This document shows positions 17,888-27,159 of a DNA stretch of 64,000 nt, piece by piece. Both the position numbers and the translations under genes were made by a program. The notes under the pieces were generated by a model that did not search any database, was not told the origin of the DNA, and worked only from the letters and a program-made list of their open reading frames with translations. The DNA comes from CAWAND01 sp963807065 (GTDB lineage Bacteria; Chloroflexota; Anaerolineae; Anaerolineales; E44-bin32). How positions within the stretch are numbered: position 1 is the first letter of the stretch; each line of letters begins with the position of its first letter. Where the stretch lies: NCBI GenBank assembly GCA_963807065.1, contig CAWDZQ010000004.1, positions 620,001 to 684,000 on the forward strand, written 5' to 3'.

Positions 17888-18811
17888 ATGACCTGGCACA
17901 TATTGGTTGCAGACGGTCTCGACAAGCGTGGCACAGACCGTCTTTCAGAGGCGGCCGAGGTCATCGAAGACCCCGGGCTGGCTAGCCTGGGCGACGTCGA
18001 CGCCTTGATCGTCCGCAGCGCCACCAAGGTGACGCGAGAGGTGCTCGAGGGCGGCCGGCCGAGGCTCAAGGTCGTCGGGCGGGCCGGGGTGGGAGTGGAC
18101 AATGTTGACCTCGACGCCGCCCGCGAGCTGGGGGTGATCGTGGTCAACGCCCCCTTGGCGGCCACCAACGCCGTAGCTGAGCTTACGCTGGGTCTGATGC
18201 TGGCCATGGCCAGGCAGCTCCCCCAGGCTAATGCCGCCATGCATGACGGCCGATGGGAAAAGAAGACCTTCAAGGGATCCGAGTTGGGCGGCAAGACTCT
18301 TGGCGTGTTTGGCATGGGCCGTATCGGCGCCGCCGTGGCCCAACGGGCTGCCGCCTTGGGGATGAACATCATCGGCTATGATCCCTTGATATCATCGGAG
18401 GAAATCGAGCGCCGTTCGGCGCGGCCGGTCTCGCGCGACGAATTGTTGGCGGAGTCCGATTTCATCAGCTTGCACGTGCCGTTGACCGAAGACACGCGCG
18501 GCATGATCGGGGCCGACGCTATGGCCCAGATGAAACCGGGAGTTCGCCTGGTCTGCGCCGCACGCGGCGGCGTGGTCGATGAGGCGGCGCTCTTGACCGC
18601 CCTGGAAAGCGGTCATGTCGCTGGCGCTGCGTTAGACGTTTTCGCCCAGGAACCCCCGGGCAATGCTCCGCTCCTCAAGCACCCCCTCTTGATCGCCACG
18701 CCCCATCTGGGGGCCCAGACCGTGGAAGCACAAATACGGGCTGCGACCGACATCGCCGACGAAGTGCTCGCTGCGCTCAACGGGGAATCGCTTCGCTGGC
18801 AGGTGGCTTAG
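17888..18811 (+). CDS. D-3-phosphoglycerate dehydrogenase-like 2-hydroxyacid dehydrogenase
   Basis: 307 residues, NAD-dependent D-2-hydroxyacid dehydrogenase. Motifs: VVGRAGVGVDNVDLDAARE, cofactor GVFGMGRIGAAVAQRAA, LVCAARGGVVDEAALLTAL with the substrate-binding Arg, ALDVFAQEPP with the Glu, and TPHLGAQTVEAQ with the catalytic His. It matches the catalytic core of SerA but lacks the C-terminal ACT/ASB domains of full-length SerA, so serine feedback through ACT is not expected. Most likely oxidises 3-phosphoglycerate for serine synthesis, though another 2-hydroxyacid is possible. Starts at ATG 17888 about 12 nt after AGGAGAG. Confidence 0.88.
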   Translation: MTWHILVADGLDKRGTDRLSEAAEVIEDPGLASLGDVDALIVRSATKVTREVLEGGRPRLKVVGRAGVGVDNVDLDAARELGVIVVNAPLAATNAVAELTLGLMLAMARQLPQANAAMHDGRWEKKTFKGSELGGKTLGVFGMGRIGAAVAQRAAALGMNIIGYDPLISSEEIERRSARPVSRDELLAESDFISLHVPLTEDTRGMIGADAMAQMKPGVRLVCAARGGVVDEAALLTALESGHVAGAALDVFAQEPPGNAPLLKHPLLIATPHLGAQTVEAQIRAATDIADEVLAALNGESLRWQVA

Positions 18812-18839
18812 TGCACGGCCGCAGTCCTCAGGAGATGCC

Positions 18840-20345
18840 ATGAAGGATCCGATCTACACCCTGCGCGAACTCGTCGGCGAAGTGGTCGACATCCAGCACA
18901 CCGCTGCATTATTGGATTGGGATCAGCAAACGATGATGCCCCCCGGCGGCGTCGATGAACGCGCCCACCAGACGGCCACCATGCATCGGCTGGCGCACGA
19001 CAAATTCACCGCACCGGCCATGCGTGATGCGCTTGAGGCCGCTCGCGAGGCCGTCAAAGATGTCGACCCCGACTCCGATGACGCCCGCCTCATCTGGAAA
19101 GTCGGGCGGGATTTCGAAAAGGAGATCCGGGTCACCTCGGAGTGGGTGGGCGCCTTCGCTCGGACGACCTCGCTCGCCCAGCAGGCCTGGCAGGCCGCCA
19201 AGCCCACTTCAGATTTCGACTCTTTCAAACCGAGCCTGACCGAGGTGATCGAGCTTCGCCGCGAGTACGCCGGGTTCTTCGAGCCCTACGATCACATCTA
19301 CGATCCCCTACTGGATGACTACGAACCCGGCATGACCACCGCCCAGGTCGCGAGGATCTTCGCCGATCTTCGTCAGCAGCAGGTGGCTCTCGTCCACGCC
19401 ATCGCCGAGAGACCACAACCGGATGATTCCGTGCTTCACCGGCAATTCCCCATCGACCGTCAGTGGGAATTTGGCGAGTGCGTGGTCAGGGAATTTGGCT
19501 ACGACTTCAACCGTGGCCGCCAGGACAAATCCGTCCATCCGTTCACCACAACTTTCGGCCTAGGCGATGTCCGCATCACCACCCGCTTCCAGGAGGACTT
19601 CTTGTCCCCGGCCCTTTTCGCTACACTGCACGAAGCCGGACATGCCATCTACGAACAGGGCTTCCGCGCCGCCTTGGGCCGGACACCTCTCGCAGATGGG
19701 GCATCGCTCGGGATCCACGAATCGCAGTCGCGCCTTTGGGAGAACCTGGTCGGCCGAAGCCGCCCATTTTGGAGCCACTTCTACGCCGATCTGCAGCGCA
19801 CCTTCCCCGACACGTTGAGTTCGGTCGACCTGGACGCCTTCTATCGGGCCGTCAACAAGGTGGAGCCATCTTTGATCCGCGTCGAAGCCGACGAGGCGAC
19901 ATACAACTTGCACATTATGCTTCGCTTTGAGCTGGAGCAGGCGCTGCTGACAGGCGATCTTGCGGTGGATGACCTGCCTGGCGCCTGGAACGAGCGGAGC
20001 GAGGCCTATTTGGGAGTTACACCTCCCGACCATACACACGGCGTCCTGCAGGACATTCATTGGTCCATCGGGTATTTCGGCTACTTTCCAACCTATGCCC
20101 TGGGCAACTTGATCGCCTGTCAATGGTGGGAAAAGCTCCACCAAGATCTGCCAGATCTCGACGCGCAGATCGGCGCCGGGGAGTTTGTCGAGCTGCTCAA
20201 CTGGCTGAGGGTGAACATCCATCAGCACGGAGCAAAGTTCAAGCCCACTGAATTGATCGAACGCGTCACCGGCGGACCCCTGAACGCCCAACCTTATATG
20301 CGCTACCTGCAGACCAAGTTCGGCGAGCTCTACAACCTCACATGA
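18840..20345 (+). CDS. M32-family metallocarboxypeptidase (carboxypeptidase Taq type)
   Basis: 501 residues, the normal length for M32. Zinc-dependent removal of C-terminal residues from peptides in the cytoplasm. The metal motif is TLHEAGHAIYEQG (HEXXH), followed by GIHESQSRLWENLVGRS, which supplies the third ligand and the family HES motif. Other family blocks are LLDWDQQTMMPPGG at the N-terminus and GYFPTYALGNLIACQWW near the end. ATG 18840 follows AGGAG closely and is 28 bp downstream of the SerA-like gene, suggesting co-transcription. Confidence 0.95.
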   Translation: MKDPIYTLRELVGEVVDIQHTAALLDWDQQTMMPPGGVDERAHQTATMHRLAHDKFTAPAMRDALEAAREAVKDVDPDSDDARLIWKVGRDFEKEIRVTSEWVGAFARTTSLAQQAWQAAKPTSDFDSFKPSLTEVIELRREYAGFFEPYDHIYDPLLDDYEPGMTTAQVARIFADLRQQQVALVHAIAERPQPDDSVLHRQFPIDRQWEFGECVVREFGYDFNRGRQDKSVHPFTTTFGLGDVRITTRFQEDFLSPALFATLHEAGHAIYEQGFRAALGRTPLADGASLGIHESQSRLWENLVGRSRPFWSHFYADLQRTFPDTLSSVDLDAFYRAVNKVEPSLIRVEADEATYNLHIMLRFELEQALLTGDLAVDDLPGAWNERSEAYLGVTPPDHTHGVLQDIHWSIGYFGYFPTYALGNLIACQWWEKLHQDLPDLDAQIGAGEFVELLNWLRVNIHQHGAKFKPTELIERVTGGPLNAQPYMRYLQTKFGELYNLT

Positions 20346-20374
20346 CGGAGTGGCCCAGTGGTGAATGTTAGGAA

Positions 20375-20764
20375 ATGGGCGCGGTTGCTGATGACCCCAT
20401 GAGCCTGCTCTTCGTACACCAACGCGTGGCCTATAGCCTGCTGCTGTTGGCACTTATCGCCGGCATTTGGGGAATCGTGCGCTACGGCCTGCGCCGCGGG
20501 GTCGACGGCAATTACTGGAGCGTCCTCGGCGCAGCCGAGCTCCTCGTGCTCGTGCAGGGCATCCTGGGGGTGCTTCTCTGGCTCAAGGGCCTGCGGCCAG
20601 CAGAAGGCATTCACCTGATGTACGGAGCCCTGGGTGCTGTGGTCCTTCCAGCCTTCTACGGCCTCAGCCACGGCGAGGACGACCGCCGGGCGGCACTGAC
20701 CTACGGCTTCCTGTGCGTGCTCATAGCCGGCTTCACCCTGCGCGCTATCTCTACAGCGGGCTAG
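20375..20764 (+). CDS. small membrane protein, four predicted helices, unknown function
   Basis: 129 residues (121 from the alternative ATG at 20399). Four hydrophobic helices: LLLLALIAGIWGIVRYGL, SVLGAAELLVLVQGILGVLL, HLMYGALGAVVLPAFYGL and ALTYGFLCVLIAGFTLRAI. Two histidines sit in or near helices (VHQRVAYSLLL and EGIHLMYGAL), a pattern found in small haem or CtaA/b561-like membrane proteins, but there is not enough to assign a function. Follows carboxypeptidase by 29 bp. The start is uncertain: AGGAA lies very close to ATG 20375. Confidence 0.7.
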   Translation: MGAVADDPMSLLFVHQRVAYSLLLLALIAGIWGIVRYGLRRGVDGNYWSVLGAAELLVLVQGILGVLLWLKGLRPAEGIHLMYGALGAVVLPAFYGLSHGEDDRRAALTYGFLCVLIAGFTLRAISTAG

Positions 20765-20823
20765 AAAGGCGCTCCCAAGCGGACCGCAAGCGACCCTGAT
20801 GAATTGGGGCAACCTTCTCAGCC

Positions 20824-21204
20824 ATGAGCGAAAACCGGCCGCCCACCTTCGTCATCTTGAAGGAAGACCAAACCGGGCAGGACTTGCCCAATCAGGTTTT
20901 GCGCGTGCTGGCGCCGGAAGTCATCCGCTTCGACCCAGCCCTGGCGCCTTTCGACCTCAGTCTGGAGACCCGCCGGGCCAGACACAATGATGTCGACAGG
21001 CAGGCTGCCGAGGCGATCCGATCGCATGGGTTTGGGCTCAAGGCGGCGACCATCGCGTCCGCCGGCGCCGACGTTGTCGGGAGTCCAAATGCTTTTTTTC
21101 GGGAGGCGGTCGGCGCCAAGGTGATCCTGCGGACCGGAAGGCGCCTTCCCAGCATTCACTCCGTCGAGGGTGTTCATGCCCCGATTTCCGACGTTCGGAT
21201 GGCG
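20824..21204 (+). pseudogene. truncated N-terminal fragment of an isocitrate/isopropylmalate-type dehydrogenase
   Basis: About 127 codons resemble the N-terminal quarter of a bacterial isocitrate dehydrogenase: FVILKEDQTGQDLPNQVLRV, FDLSLETRRARHN, HGFGLKAATI, VGSPNAFFREAVGAKVILRT, GRRLPSIHSVEGVHAPIS and DVRMA. The family normally continues with DAYGA.EWRE and some 300 more residues holding catalytic Lys/Tyr and metal-binding Asp; none of these occurs in any frame before the next gene. The reading frame remains open for a further 46 codons of unrelated sequence. This looks like a remnant left by a deletion. Confidence 0.75.
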
Positions 21205-21350
21205 GCCAGGCGGCGACCACCAAGTTTGCCGATGAGAATGTTTGGCGCGTGCGCTCTCAGCTCGATGCCTGGGATACTTTGGCCCGACGGGGGCAAATTA
21301 TGGCTATCTCACCCTCTCGCTCTCACGCGGCAAATGCCTCGGTGAAGATT

Positions 21351-22277
21351 ATGACCGCCCGCCCGTCGCCCGCCGTTCGATTGGCATTCGCCATCCTGGT
21401 CCTGACGGCGGCCGCCTGCGGCGTTCCCCGGACGACCGCACCCGCCACAACCCAGCCGGTTCCGGCGGGTGTCAGCCCCAGCCCAGACCCGACATCCGGG
21501 CCGGCCACGTCCACCTCACCCCCAGGTCCCCTGACGGATGCGACGCAGGCGATCGTCCTGGAGCCCCCGGATCTGCCCCCCACGGCCACTCAGCGTGTGC
21601 CGCCGGTCAACCTCCCGCCCGAAAGCCTGACCATTTATGAACCGGGCCCCGGCTCCCAGGTGACCAGCCCCATGCGGATCATCGGGCGGGGGGGACCCAG
21701 CTACAACGAACTGATCCGGTTGCGCTTGTACGGCGAGGATGGCCGCATGCTGGACGATCACACGACCATCCTCTTCGCCTACCCGGGTAACGCCGGCCGG
21801 TTCGCCTCCCAGCTATCATTTCAGATCAATGGCGTGGCCGAAGCTGGACGGCTCGAGCTTGCCTCCTTCGATCGTCGCACCCATCGAGTGGCCCACATCA
21901 GCACCCAGCCATTGGTCCTGCTGTCCGCCGGCACGCCACTTATCCATCCCGCCTTGCAGCCGCCGGAGAAGCTGGACATCATTTACCCTTCCGACGGTTT
22001 GCGCGTATCCGGCGGCGAACTACAGGTCAGGGGGGCCGGATGGGTCAACTCCGATGTGCCGGTAGAAGTTGAACTCGTCGACCGCAATGGCGAGACCATG
22101 GCTTCGACCCAGGTCCGCTTTGATGCGCCTGGGGTGGGCCAGCTCGGCACCTTCACCATCAACCTGGCCTACAACACCCCCATCTCGCAGTTCGCCCGGG
22201 TTATGCTCACCGAACGCGATCCCACTCAGGCCTACATCGTGCACCTTTCCTCGGTGGAGGTCTACCTTCAGCGCTGA
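21351..22277 (+). CDS. lipoprotein with two Gmad2/immunoglobulin-like domains
   Basis: 308 residues from ATG 21351. N-terminal signal with lipobox (LAFAILVLTAAACGVP), then a Pro/Thr-rich linker of about 65 residues. Two similar domains follow: SLTIYEPGPGSQVTSPMRII to STQPLVLL, and LDIIYPSDGLRVSGGELQVR to VHLSSVEVYL. The pattern matches Gmad2 (bacterial spore germination immunoglobulin-like, PF10648), often found outside sporulation. Expected to be anchored on the outer face of the cytoplasmic membrane; partner unknown. Earlier in-frame starts would disturb the signal peptide. Confidence 0.8.
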   Translation: MTARPSPAVRLAFAILVLTAAACGVPRTTAPATTQPVPAGVSPSPDPTSGPATSTSPPGPLTDATQAIVLEPPDLPPTATQRVPPVNLPPESLTIYEPGPGSQVTSPMRIIGRGGPSYNELIRLRLYGEDGRMLDDHTTILFAYPGNAGRFASQLSFQINGVAEAGRLELASFDRRTHRVAHISTQPLVLLSAGTPLIHPALQPPEKLDIIYPSDGLRVSGGELQVRGAGWVNSDVPVEVELVDRNGETMASTQVRFDAPGVGQLGTFTINLAYNTPISQFARVMLTERDPTQAYIVHLSSVEVYLQR

Positions 22278-22343
22278 AGCCGGCGGAACCGTTCCCCGCT
22301 ATCAGGCGTCCTCCTTTGGGTATAATGTCGCGCCATACGGACG

Positions 22344-24194
22344 GTGAAGATGATGAATGGGCTTGGTACACTGACCAACCGAAGAAGACCGTTCGACGTC
22401 TGGCTCCAGCGGGCCATCATGCTTCTGGCCGCTGCGTTGGCAGCCGTAGTCATCGGCCTGGGCGTGTTCGTCCTTGGGCTGCGTCTGGTGTACATCAACC
22501 AGGCGCTGCCGGGGGTTCAGGCGGCCGGCCTCGACCTCACCGGGATGTCCAAGAGCCGGATCGAAATCGCCCTGGGCGAAAGGTACGACTATCCCCAAAA
22601 AGGCACGATCGTTTTCACGGCTGATGGGAGCCAGTGGATGGCCCACCCGGACGAACTCGGGGTGGTGATGGATATCCCCGCCATCGCACAGGAGGCGATT
22701 GACTGGGGGCGGCAAGGGAGTCTCCCAACGCGCATCAACCATCAGTTCGAGGCCTGGTTCAGCGGACATCAGCTCTCGCCGGTGATTGTCCTCGATCAGC
22801 GCGTGACCCGGGCCTACTTGATGCACATTGCCGATCAGTTCGACCGGCCGATGATCGAAGCTAAAGTCGACATCCAGGGGACGCAGGTCACAGCCCAGCC
22901 CGGGCAAGTTGGTCGACAACTCGACGTCCCTGCCAGCCTGCAGCTGCTCAACGGCCCCATTTCTCAACTGCATGACGCCCAGATCGCGCTGGCCGTTCAC
23001 ACAACTCAGCCGGTTGTGCTGGACCCCAGCGCTACCGCCGCCACGGCCCGCGAAGTGCTCAGTGCGCCACTCACTTTGACGGCTGACGGCGCCGGCCCCT
23101 GGACGATCACCCCAGATCAGTTGGCCCCGATGCTCCGTTTTGAGCTCACGCGCCAGGCAGGACAGGCCGAGTACACCATTAACATCGATCAGCAGTCACT
23201 CGACGAAGTGTTGGCGCCGATGGCACCCGAACTGGAGCGTTCGCCCGAAAACGCTCGCTTCATATTCAATGACGACACACATCAGCTCGATCTGCTCGCG
23301 CCAGCCGTGATCGGCCGTTCGCTGGATGTCGTCGGCAGCCAGAAGGCGATCAGGCTGGCGCTGATCTCAGGCAAGCACGAGGTCCCCCTCGCCTTCCATA
23401 CCACCGACCCGGCCGTGACCGACTCGGCGACCGGAGAACAACTCGGGATCACGGAAAACGTCGTAACCGTCTCCACCTATTTCAATGGGTCGAGCCCGGA
23501 GCGAATTCAGAATATCAAGACCGCCTCGTCAGCTTTCCACGGTCTCTTGATGGCGCCCGGCGAGACGTTGTCCATGGCCGATATCCTGGGCGACATCAGC
23601 CTCGACAAGGGCTACGCCGAAGCCCTGATCATCTACGGCAAGCAGACGATCAAGGGCGTGGGCGGTGGGGTGTGTCAGGTAAGCACCACGCTCTTCCGGG
23701 CTGCCTTCTTCGGAGGCTATCCGCTCGTCGAGCGCCACCCCCATGCCTACCGTGTGCTGTACTACGAACAGGGGCCCAACTCGCCCGGACCCGGGATGGA
23801 TGCCACGGTCTTCGTCCCGTTGGTCGACTTCAAATTCACCAATGACACGCCGTACTGGCTGCTGATGGAAACCTACATGTACGGCAATCAACTGGTGTGG
23901 AAGTTCTATTCCACATCCGATGGCCGCAGCGTGGGGTGGTCATCGACTGGGCCCAAGAACGTGGTCAAGGCGCCGGACCCGATTTACAAGGAGAATCCCG
24001 ACCTGCCCAAGGGCAAGATCGCCCAGACGGACTATCAGGCCGATGGCATGGATGTAACCATCTACCGGACCGTCACACGTGACGGAGAAGTGATCGACCA
24101 GGACACGATCAAGACGCACTACCTCCCTTGGCAGGCGGTCTACGAGTATGGGCCGGGAACCGATTTACCCAAGGGCGCCAAGACCGAGAAATGA
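22344..24194 (+). CDS. VanW-family protein with N-terminal membrane anchor
   Basis: 616 residues from a GTG; ATGs at 22350 and 22353 are equally possible. One N-terminal transmembrane helix (IMLLAAALAAVVIGLGVFVL) anchors a large extracellular part: two putative peptidoglycan-binding-4 type repeats (about 55-350), then the VanW domain (about 365-515) with LMAPGETLSMADILG, YGKQTIKGVGGGVCQVSTTL and ERHPHAYRVLYY. VanW proteins occur with cell-wall or vancomycin-resistance genes, but their biochemical role is not established. TATAAT lies at 22320-22325, about 20 bp upstream. Confidence 0.88.
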   Translation: MKMMNGLGTLTNRRRPFDVWLQRAIMLLAAALAAVVIGLGVFVLGLRLVYINQALPGVQAAGLDLTGMSKSRIEIALGERYDYPQKGTIVFTADGSQWMAHPDELGVVMDIPAIAQEAIDWGRQGSLPTRINHQFEAWFSGHQLSPVIVLDQRVTRAYLMHIADQFDRPMIEAKVDIQGTQVTAQPGQVGRQLDVPASLQLLNGPISQLHDAQIALAVHTTQPVVLDPSATAATAREVLSAPLTLTADGAGPWTITPDQLAPMLRFELTRQAGQAEYTINIDQQSLDEVLAPMAPELERSPENARFIFNDDTHQLDLLAPAVIGRSLDVVGSQKAIRLALISGKHEVPLAFHTTDPAVTDSATGEQLGITENVVTVSTYFNGSSPERIQNIKTASSAFHGLLMAPGETLSMADILGDISLDKGYAEALIIYGKQTIKGVGGGVCQVSTTLFRAAFFGGYPLVERHPHAYRVLYYEQGPNSPGPGMDATVFVPLVDFKFTNDTPYWLLMETYMYGNQLVWKFYSTSDGRSVGWSSTGPKNVVKAPDPIYKENPDLPKGKIAQTDYQADGMDVTIYRTVTRDGEVIDQDTIKTHYLPWQAVYEYGPGTDLPKGAKTEK

Positions 24195-24238
24195 GGGATC
24201 GCCCCTTACGGCACCTGAGGCCTCTGCCCGCCTCATGG

Positions 24239-24244
24239 TAGAAT
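24239..24244 (+). promoter_or_regulatory. extended -10 promoter element (TGG-TAGAAT)
   Basis: TAGAAT preceded by TG one base upstream, 24 nt before ATG 24268. Similar TGN-TAGAAT elements recur at 30201 and 40540 in this window, which strengthens the call. Confidence 0.45.
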
Positions 24245-24267
24245 CGACCCGGTCCAAGGAGGACGGC

Positions 24268-24492
24268 ATGATCAGCGATGATCTTCTTGAAATTCTGCGC
24301 TGTCCGCATTGCGTGCAGGAAAAAGAGGGCAACTTAAAGCTCGTCAGGGACGCCTGGCTCGTGTGTCAGGAACCCGACTGCGGGCGCAAGTACCCCATCC
24401 GAGAGGACATCCCCGTCATGCTCATCGACGAGGGCGACAAGTGGATCGACGTCCCGGAGGACGAACTCCCCGTGCCTCCGCCCTCTGACTGA
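24268..24492 (+). CDS. Trm112-like/UPF0434-family zinc-ribbon protein
   Basis: 74 residues: MISDDLLEILRCPHCVQEKE, then VCQEPDCGRKYPIREDIPVM. CPHC and CQEPDC provide four cysteines for zinc, and the YPIR.DIPVML segment is the family hallmark. Bacterial members of the Trm112/YcaR group are small, and their partners are mostly unknown; in eukaryotes and archaea Trm112 activates methyltransferases. Strong AAGGAGG precedes the ATG. It is followed closely by the HEAT-repeat gene. Confidence 0.85.
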   Translation: MISDDLLEILRCPHCVQEKEGNLKLVRDAWLVCQEPDCGRKYPIREDIPVMLIDEGDKWIDVPEDELPVPPPSD

Positions 24493-24502
24493 CGCCTCAT
24501 CC

Positions 24503-25081
24503 ATGGCGGAGCTGGATCAACTCCTCGAAGACCTGACATCAGAGGACGAAGACCGAGCGCAAGCCGCTATCCCGGCCCTTTCGGTGCATGGACCTGCGGC
24601 CGTTCAGCTCCTGACCCAGGTGCTCGACTCGCCGATTGCCGACCGCCGTTGGTGGGCCACCTACGCCCTTTCGGTCTTCAAGGCCGACCCCCAAGCTCAG
24701 AACGCCATCATCCGCATGCTGCGCGATCCGGACAACGCCGTCCAGCAGTGCGCCGCCCTGGCTCTCAAGCACAATCCCTCTCCGGATGCACTTGGCCCGT
24801 TGCTGCACAGCCTGCGTTCCAAGGATCGGTTAACCGCCCGGCTATCAGGAGATGCCTTGGCCGCCTTAGGCTCTGCATCGGTGCCTCAATTGGCGGAGGC
24901 TTCCAAGGATCCTTCCCCCGCCGTCCGCATCGAAGCCGTACGCGCCTTGGCCGAGATGCGTCATCCCGACGCCATCGGGCCGCTGTTCAAGTGCATCGAC
25001 GATCCATCCAGCGTGGTCACGCATTGGGCCGAAGAGGGCCTCGATCGCCTGGGCATCGGGATGATGTTCTTCAACCCCTGA
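24503..25081 (+). CDS. HEAT-repeat protein
   Basis: 192 residues made of about five HEAT/PBS-lyase-type repeats, seen as repeated units such as PIADRRWWATYALSVFKAD, PDNAVQQCAALALKHNPSP and PSPAVRIEAVRALAEMRHPD. Such alpha-solenoids serve as protein-binding scaffolds; no catalytic motif is present. Starts 10 bp after the Trm112-like gene. Its 3' end overlaps the convergent DUF456 gene by 11 bp. Confidence 0.85.
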   Translation: MAELDQLLEDLTSEDEDRAQAAIPALSVHGPAAVQLLTQVLDSPIADRRWWATYALSVFKADPQAQNAIIRMLRDPDNAVQQCAALALKHNPSPDALGPLLHSLRSKDRLTARLSGDALAALGSASVPQLAEASKDPSPAVRIEAVRALAEMRHPDAIGPLFKCIDDPSSVVTHWAEEGLDRLGIGMMFFNP

Positions 25082-25559
25082 AGAGCCACACGATCCACAA
25101 CCCGATCATCCCCAACCCCGTCATCAGCTTGATGCCAAATGCCATCCCGTAACCGACGCCCATGCCGAAGGTGCCTTTGGCTGCCTGGCGCAAGTCCTTC
25201 AGGCGCCAGGCTTCCACCAAAAATGTACCCAGCAGCAGGCCGATGATGGCCCCGAACGGCGGGAGCACGATCAGGCCCACCAACCCCAAACCGAGCCCTC
25301 CCAAGATGCCCCACAGCGAGGCGCCGCCCACCCGTGCGCCAACGCTGCTGGCCAAGATTTCCGACAACACCCCGACTGCTCCTAGCAGGGTCATGGCTGT
25401 GAACAACCAGGCTCCGATGGTCCCCCATCCCGAAAGGATCCCATACACCAGGCCACCGAGCCAGATCAGGATCACATCCGGCAGGACGGGGACGAACACG
25501 CCGATCAGACCGATCAACATGATTCCCGCCACCAACGCCACGACCGCGGTTTCGTTCAC
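25071..25559 (-). CDS. DUF456 family membrane protein
   Basis: 162 residues with four to five hydrophobic, glycine-rich helices: LVAGIMLIGLIGVFVPVLPD, LLGAVGVLSEILASSVGARV, GGLGLGLVGLIVLPPFGAII and FGIKLMTGLGMIGLWIVWLF. The pattern with a PVLPD turn matches DUF456, whose function is unknown. It starts at a GTG overlapping the serS stop (GTGA), so it is translationally coupled to seryl-tRNA synthetase and under the same T-box. Confidence 0.85.
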   Translation of the reverse strand: MNETAVVALVAGIMLIGLIGVFVPVLPDVILIWLGGLVYGILSGWGTIGAWLFTAMTLLGAVGVLSEILASSVGARVGGASLWGILGGLGLGLVGLIVLPPFGAIIGLLLGTFLVEAWRLKDLRQAAKGTFGMGVGYGMAFGIKLMTGLGMIGLWIVWLFRG

Positions 25560-26848
25560 GGGAGCGGACCGGGCTCAATCACGGATATGTCCCCCATCCA
25601 CGGCCTGAGCACCTCAGGCACGTCCACGCTCCCATCCTGGCGTTGGTAGTTCTCGAGGATGGCGATCACCGTTCGGGGAAGCGCCAGACCCGATCCGTTC
25701 AGCGTGTGCACAAACTCGGGCTTGGCGTCCGGCTCGGGCCGGTAGCGAACGTTGGCCCGGCGGGCCTGAAAGGCTTCGCAGTTGCTGCACGAGCTGACCT
25801 CAAGCCATTCCCCTGATCCTGGTGCCCACATTTCCACGTCATACTTCTTGGCGGCCACGAAACCCAGGTCGCCGGTCACCATTTCAACCACGCGATGGGG
25901 GATCTCCAGAGCGCGACAGATGTCCTCTGCATTGTCGAGCAGAGTGTCGAGTTCGGCATAGGACGTTTCCGGCGTTGTGAACTTGTACATTTCCACCTTA
26001 TCGAACTGATGGCCACGCTTGATGCCGCGCACATCACGCCCGGCCGAAAACTTCTCTCGTCGGAAACATGGAGTGTAGGCCACGTACATGCGGGGCAGGT
26101 CGTCCGCATTCAGGATTTCGTCCCGGTGTAGATTGGTGAGTGGAATTTCCGCCGTCCCTACCCACCACAAGTCCTCTTCGGCATCGTGGTAGATGTTTTC
26201 TCGGAACTTGGGCAGCTGTCCTGCGCCCCACATGCACATCTCTTTGACCACAAACGGGGGGTAGACCTCCAGGTAGCCGTGCTGGCGAACGTGGGTGTCC
26301 AACATCCAGCTGATCAGCGCCCGCTCGAGGCGCGCGCCGGCCCCGTACATCACATAGAATCGGCTGCCGGAGAGTTTCACGCCGCGCTCGAAGTCGATCA
26401 CCCCCAGAGCTGGCCCCAGCTCCCAGTGGGGTTTGGGCTCAAAACCAAGGGTCTCGGCTGTCTTGGGTTCGCCCTCCGTCCGGATCACGGCGTTCTGGCT
26501 TTCGTCGGCACCCTCGGGAACGCTTTCGTGAGGCAGGTTGGGCACCTGGTACATGGCATCTTCCAGCGCCTGATCAATCTCACGCAGTCGGCCTTCGAGC
26601 TGGCCGATGTGGCCGTTAACGGCGCGCATGGCCTCGATCTCGCTCTGGCGCTCCGTCTGATCCTTCATCTTGCCGATCTTTTCCGATGTGACGTTGCGCT
26701 CGTGACGCAGGCCTTCAAGCTCGGTCAAGAGCTGCCGGCGATCCTCGTCCAGGCGCAGGATGTCGTCGATTGGCGCCTCCACCTGCAGCTTCTTCATGGC
26801 CGCCTTGACGGCTTCCGGCGCCTCACGGATGACGCGCAAATCCAACAT
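25556..26848 (-). CDS. serS: seryl-tRNA synthetase
   Basis: 430 residues, normal length. Charges tRNA(Ser) with serine. The N-terminal antiparallel coiled-coil arm (about 1-105) binds the long variable arm of tRNA(Ser). The class II core follows: motif 2 in CFRREKFSAGRDVRGIKRGH, TVEMYKF-like KVEMYKFTTPE, SCSNCEAFQARRANVRYR and motif 3 in GSGLALPRTVIAILENYQ. AGGAGG lies 6 nt before the ATG at 26848. Expression is expected to respond to uncharged tRNA(Ser) through the upstream T-box leader. Confidence 0.97.
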   Translation of the reverse strand: MLDLRVIREAPEAVKAAMKKLQVEAPIDDILRLDEDRRQLLTELEGLRHERNVTSEKIGKMKDQTERQSEIEAMRAVNGHIGQLEGRLREIDQALEDAMYQVPNLPHESVPEGADESQNAVIRTEGEPKTAETLGFEPKPHWELGPALGVIDFERGVKLSGSRFYVMYGAGARLERALISWMLDTHVRQHGYLEVYPPFVVKEMCMWGAGQLPKFRENIYHDAEEDLWWVGTAEIPLTNLHRDEILNADDLPRMYVAYTPCFRREKFSAGRDVRGIKRGHQFDKVEMYKFTTPETSYAELDTLLDNAEDICRALEIPHRVVEMVTGDLGFVAAKKYDVEMWAPGSGEWLEVSSCSNCEAFQARRANVRYRPEPDAKPEFVHTLNGSGLALPRTVIAILENYQRQDGSVDVPEVLRPWMGDISVIEPGPLP

Positions 26849-26875
26849 GATTCACCTCCTCGGGCCGATTCAATA

Positions 26876-27153
26876 CGCCCCCTCGCCTGCAGGACGAGGG
26901 GGCGCTCGTGGTGCCACCTGCTTTTGCCGGGAATCCGGCCTCTGGCCGCTGTACCGGGCGGACCCGTTCCCTTACGGCGGTTAGGAATCCGCCCCTGCGG
27001 GTTGGCGTGACTTCAAAAGCTGAAGTCGGCGGAGTGGATTCTGCCGAGTTGCCCCACCGGCTCACACCATCCGCCGGCTCTCTGGAGAGGCACCCCGAGG
27101 ACTGGGCCCCGCGCTCGCCGCCTCACGTGCCCCGGGAGGCACGTTGATTTGTT
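26876..27153 (-). ncRNA. T-box leader upstream of serS
   Basis: The transcript from the promoter at 27160-27188 has a leader of about 300 nt before serS. It contains the T-box core AGGTGGCACCACG (26919-26907), followed by a GC-rich hairpin (26904-26876; CGCCCCCTCG/CGAGGGGGCG) just before the ribosome-binding site. Upstream, AATCCACTCC holds a UCC serine triplet followed by A, a candidate specifier. The hairpin lacks a proper U-tract, and CCTCG in it could pair with the CGAGG of the Shine-Dalgarno, so control may be at translation rather than transcription. Confidence 0.75.
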
Positions 27154-27159
27154 CCTGCG

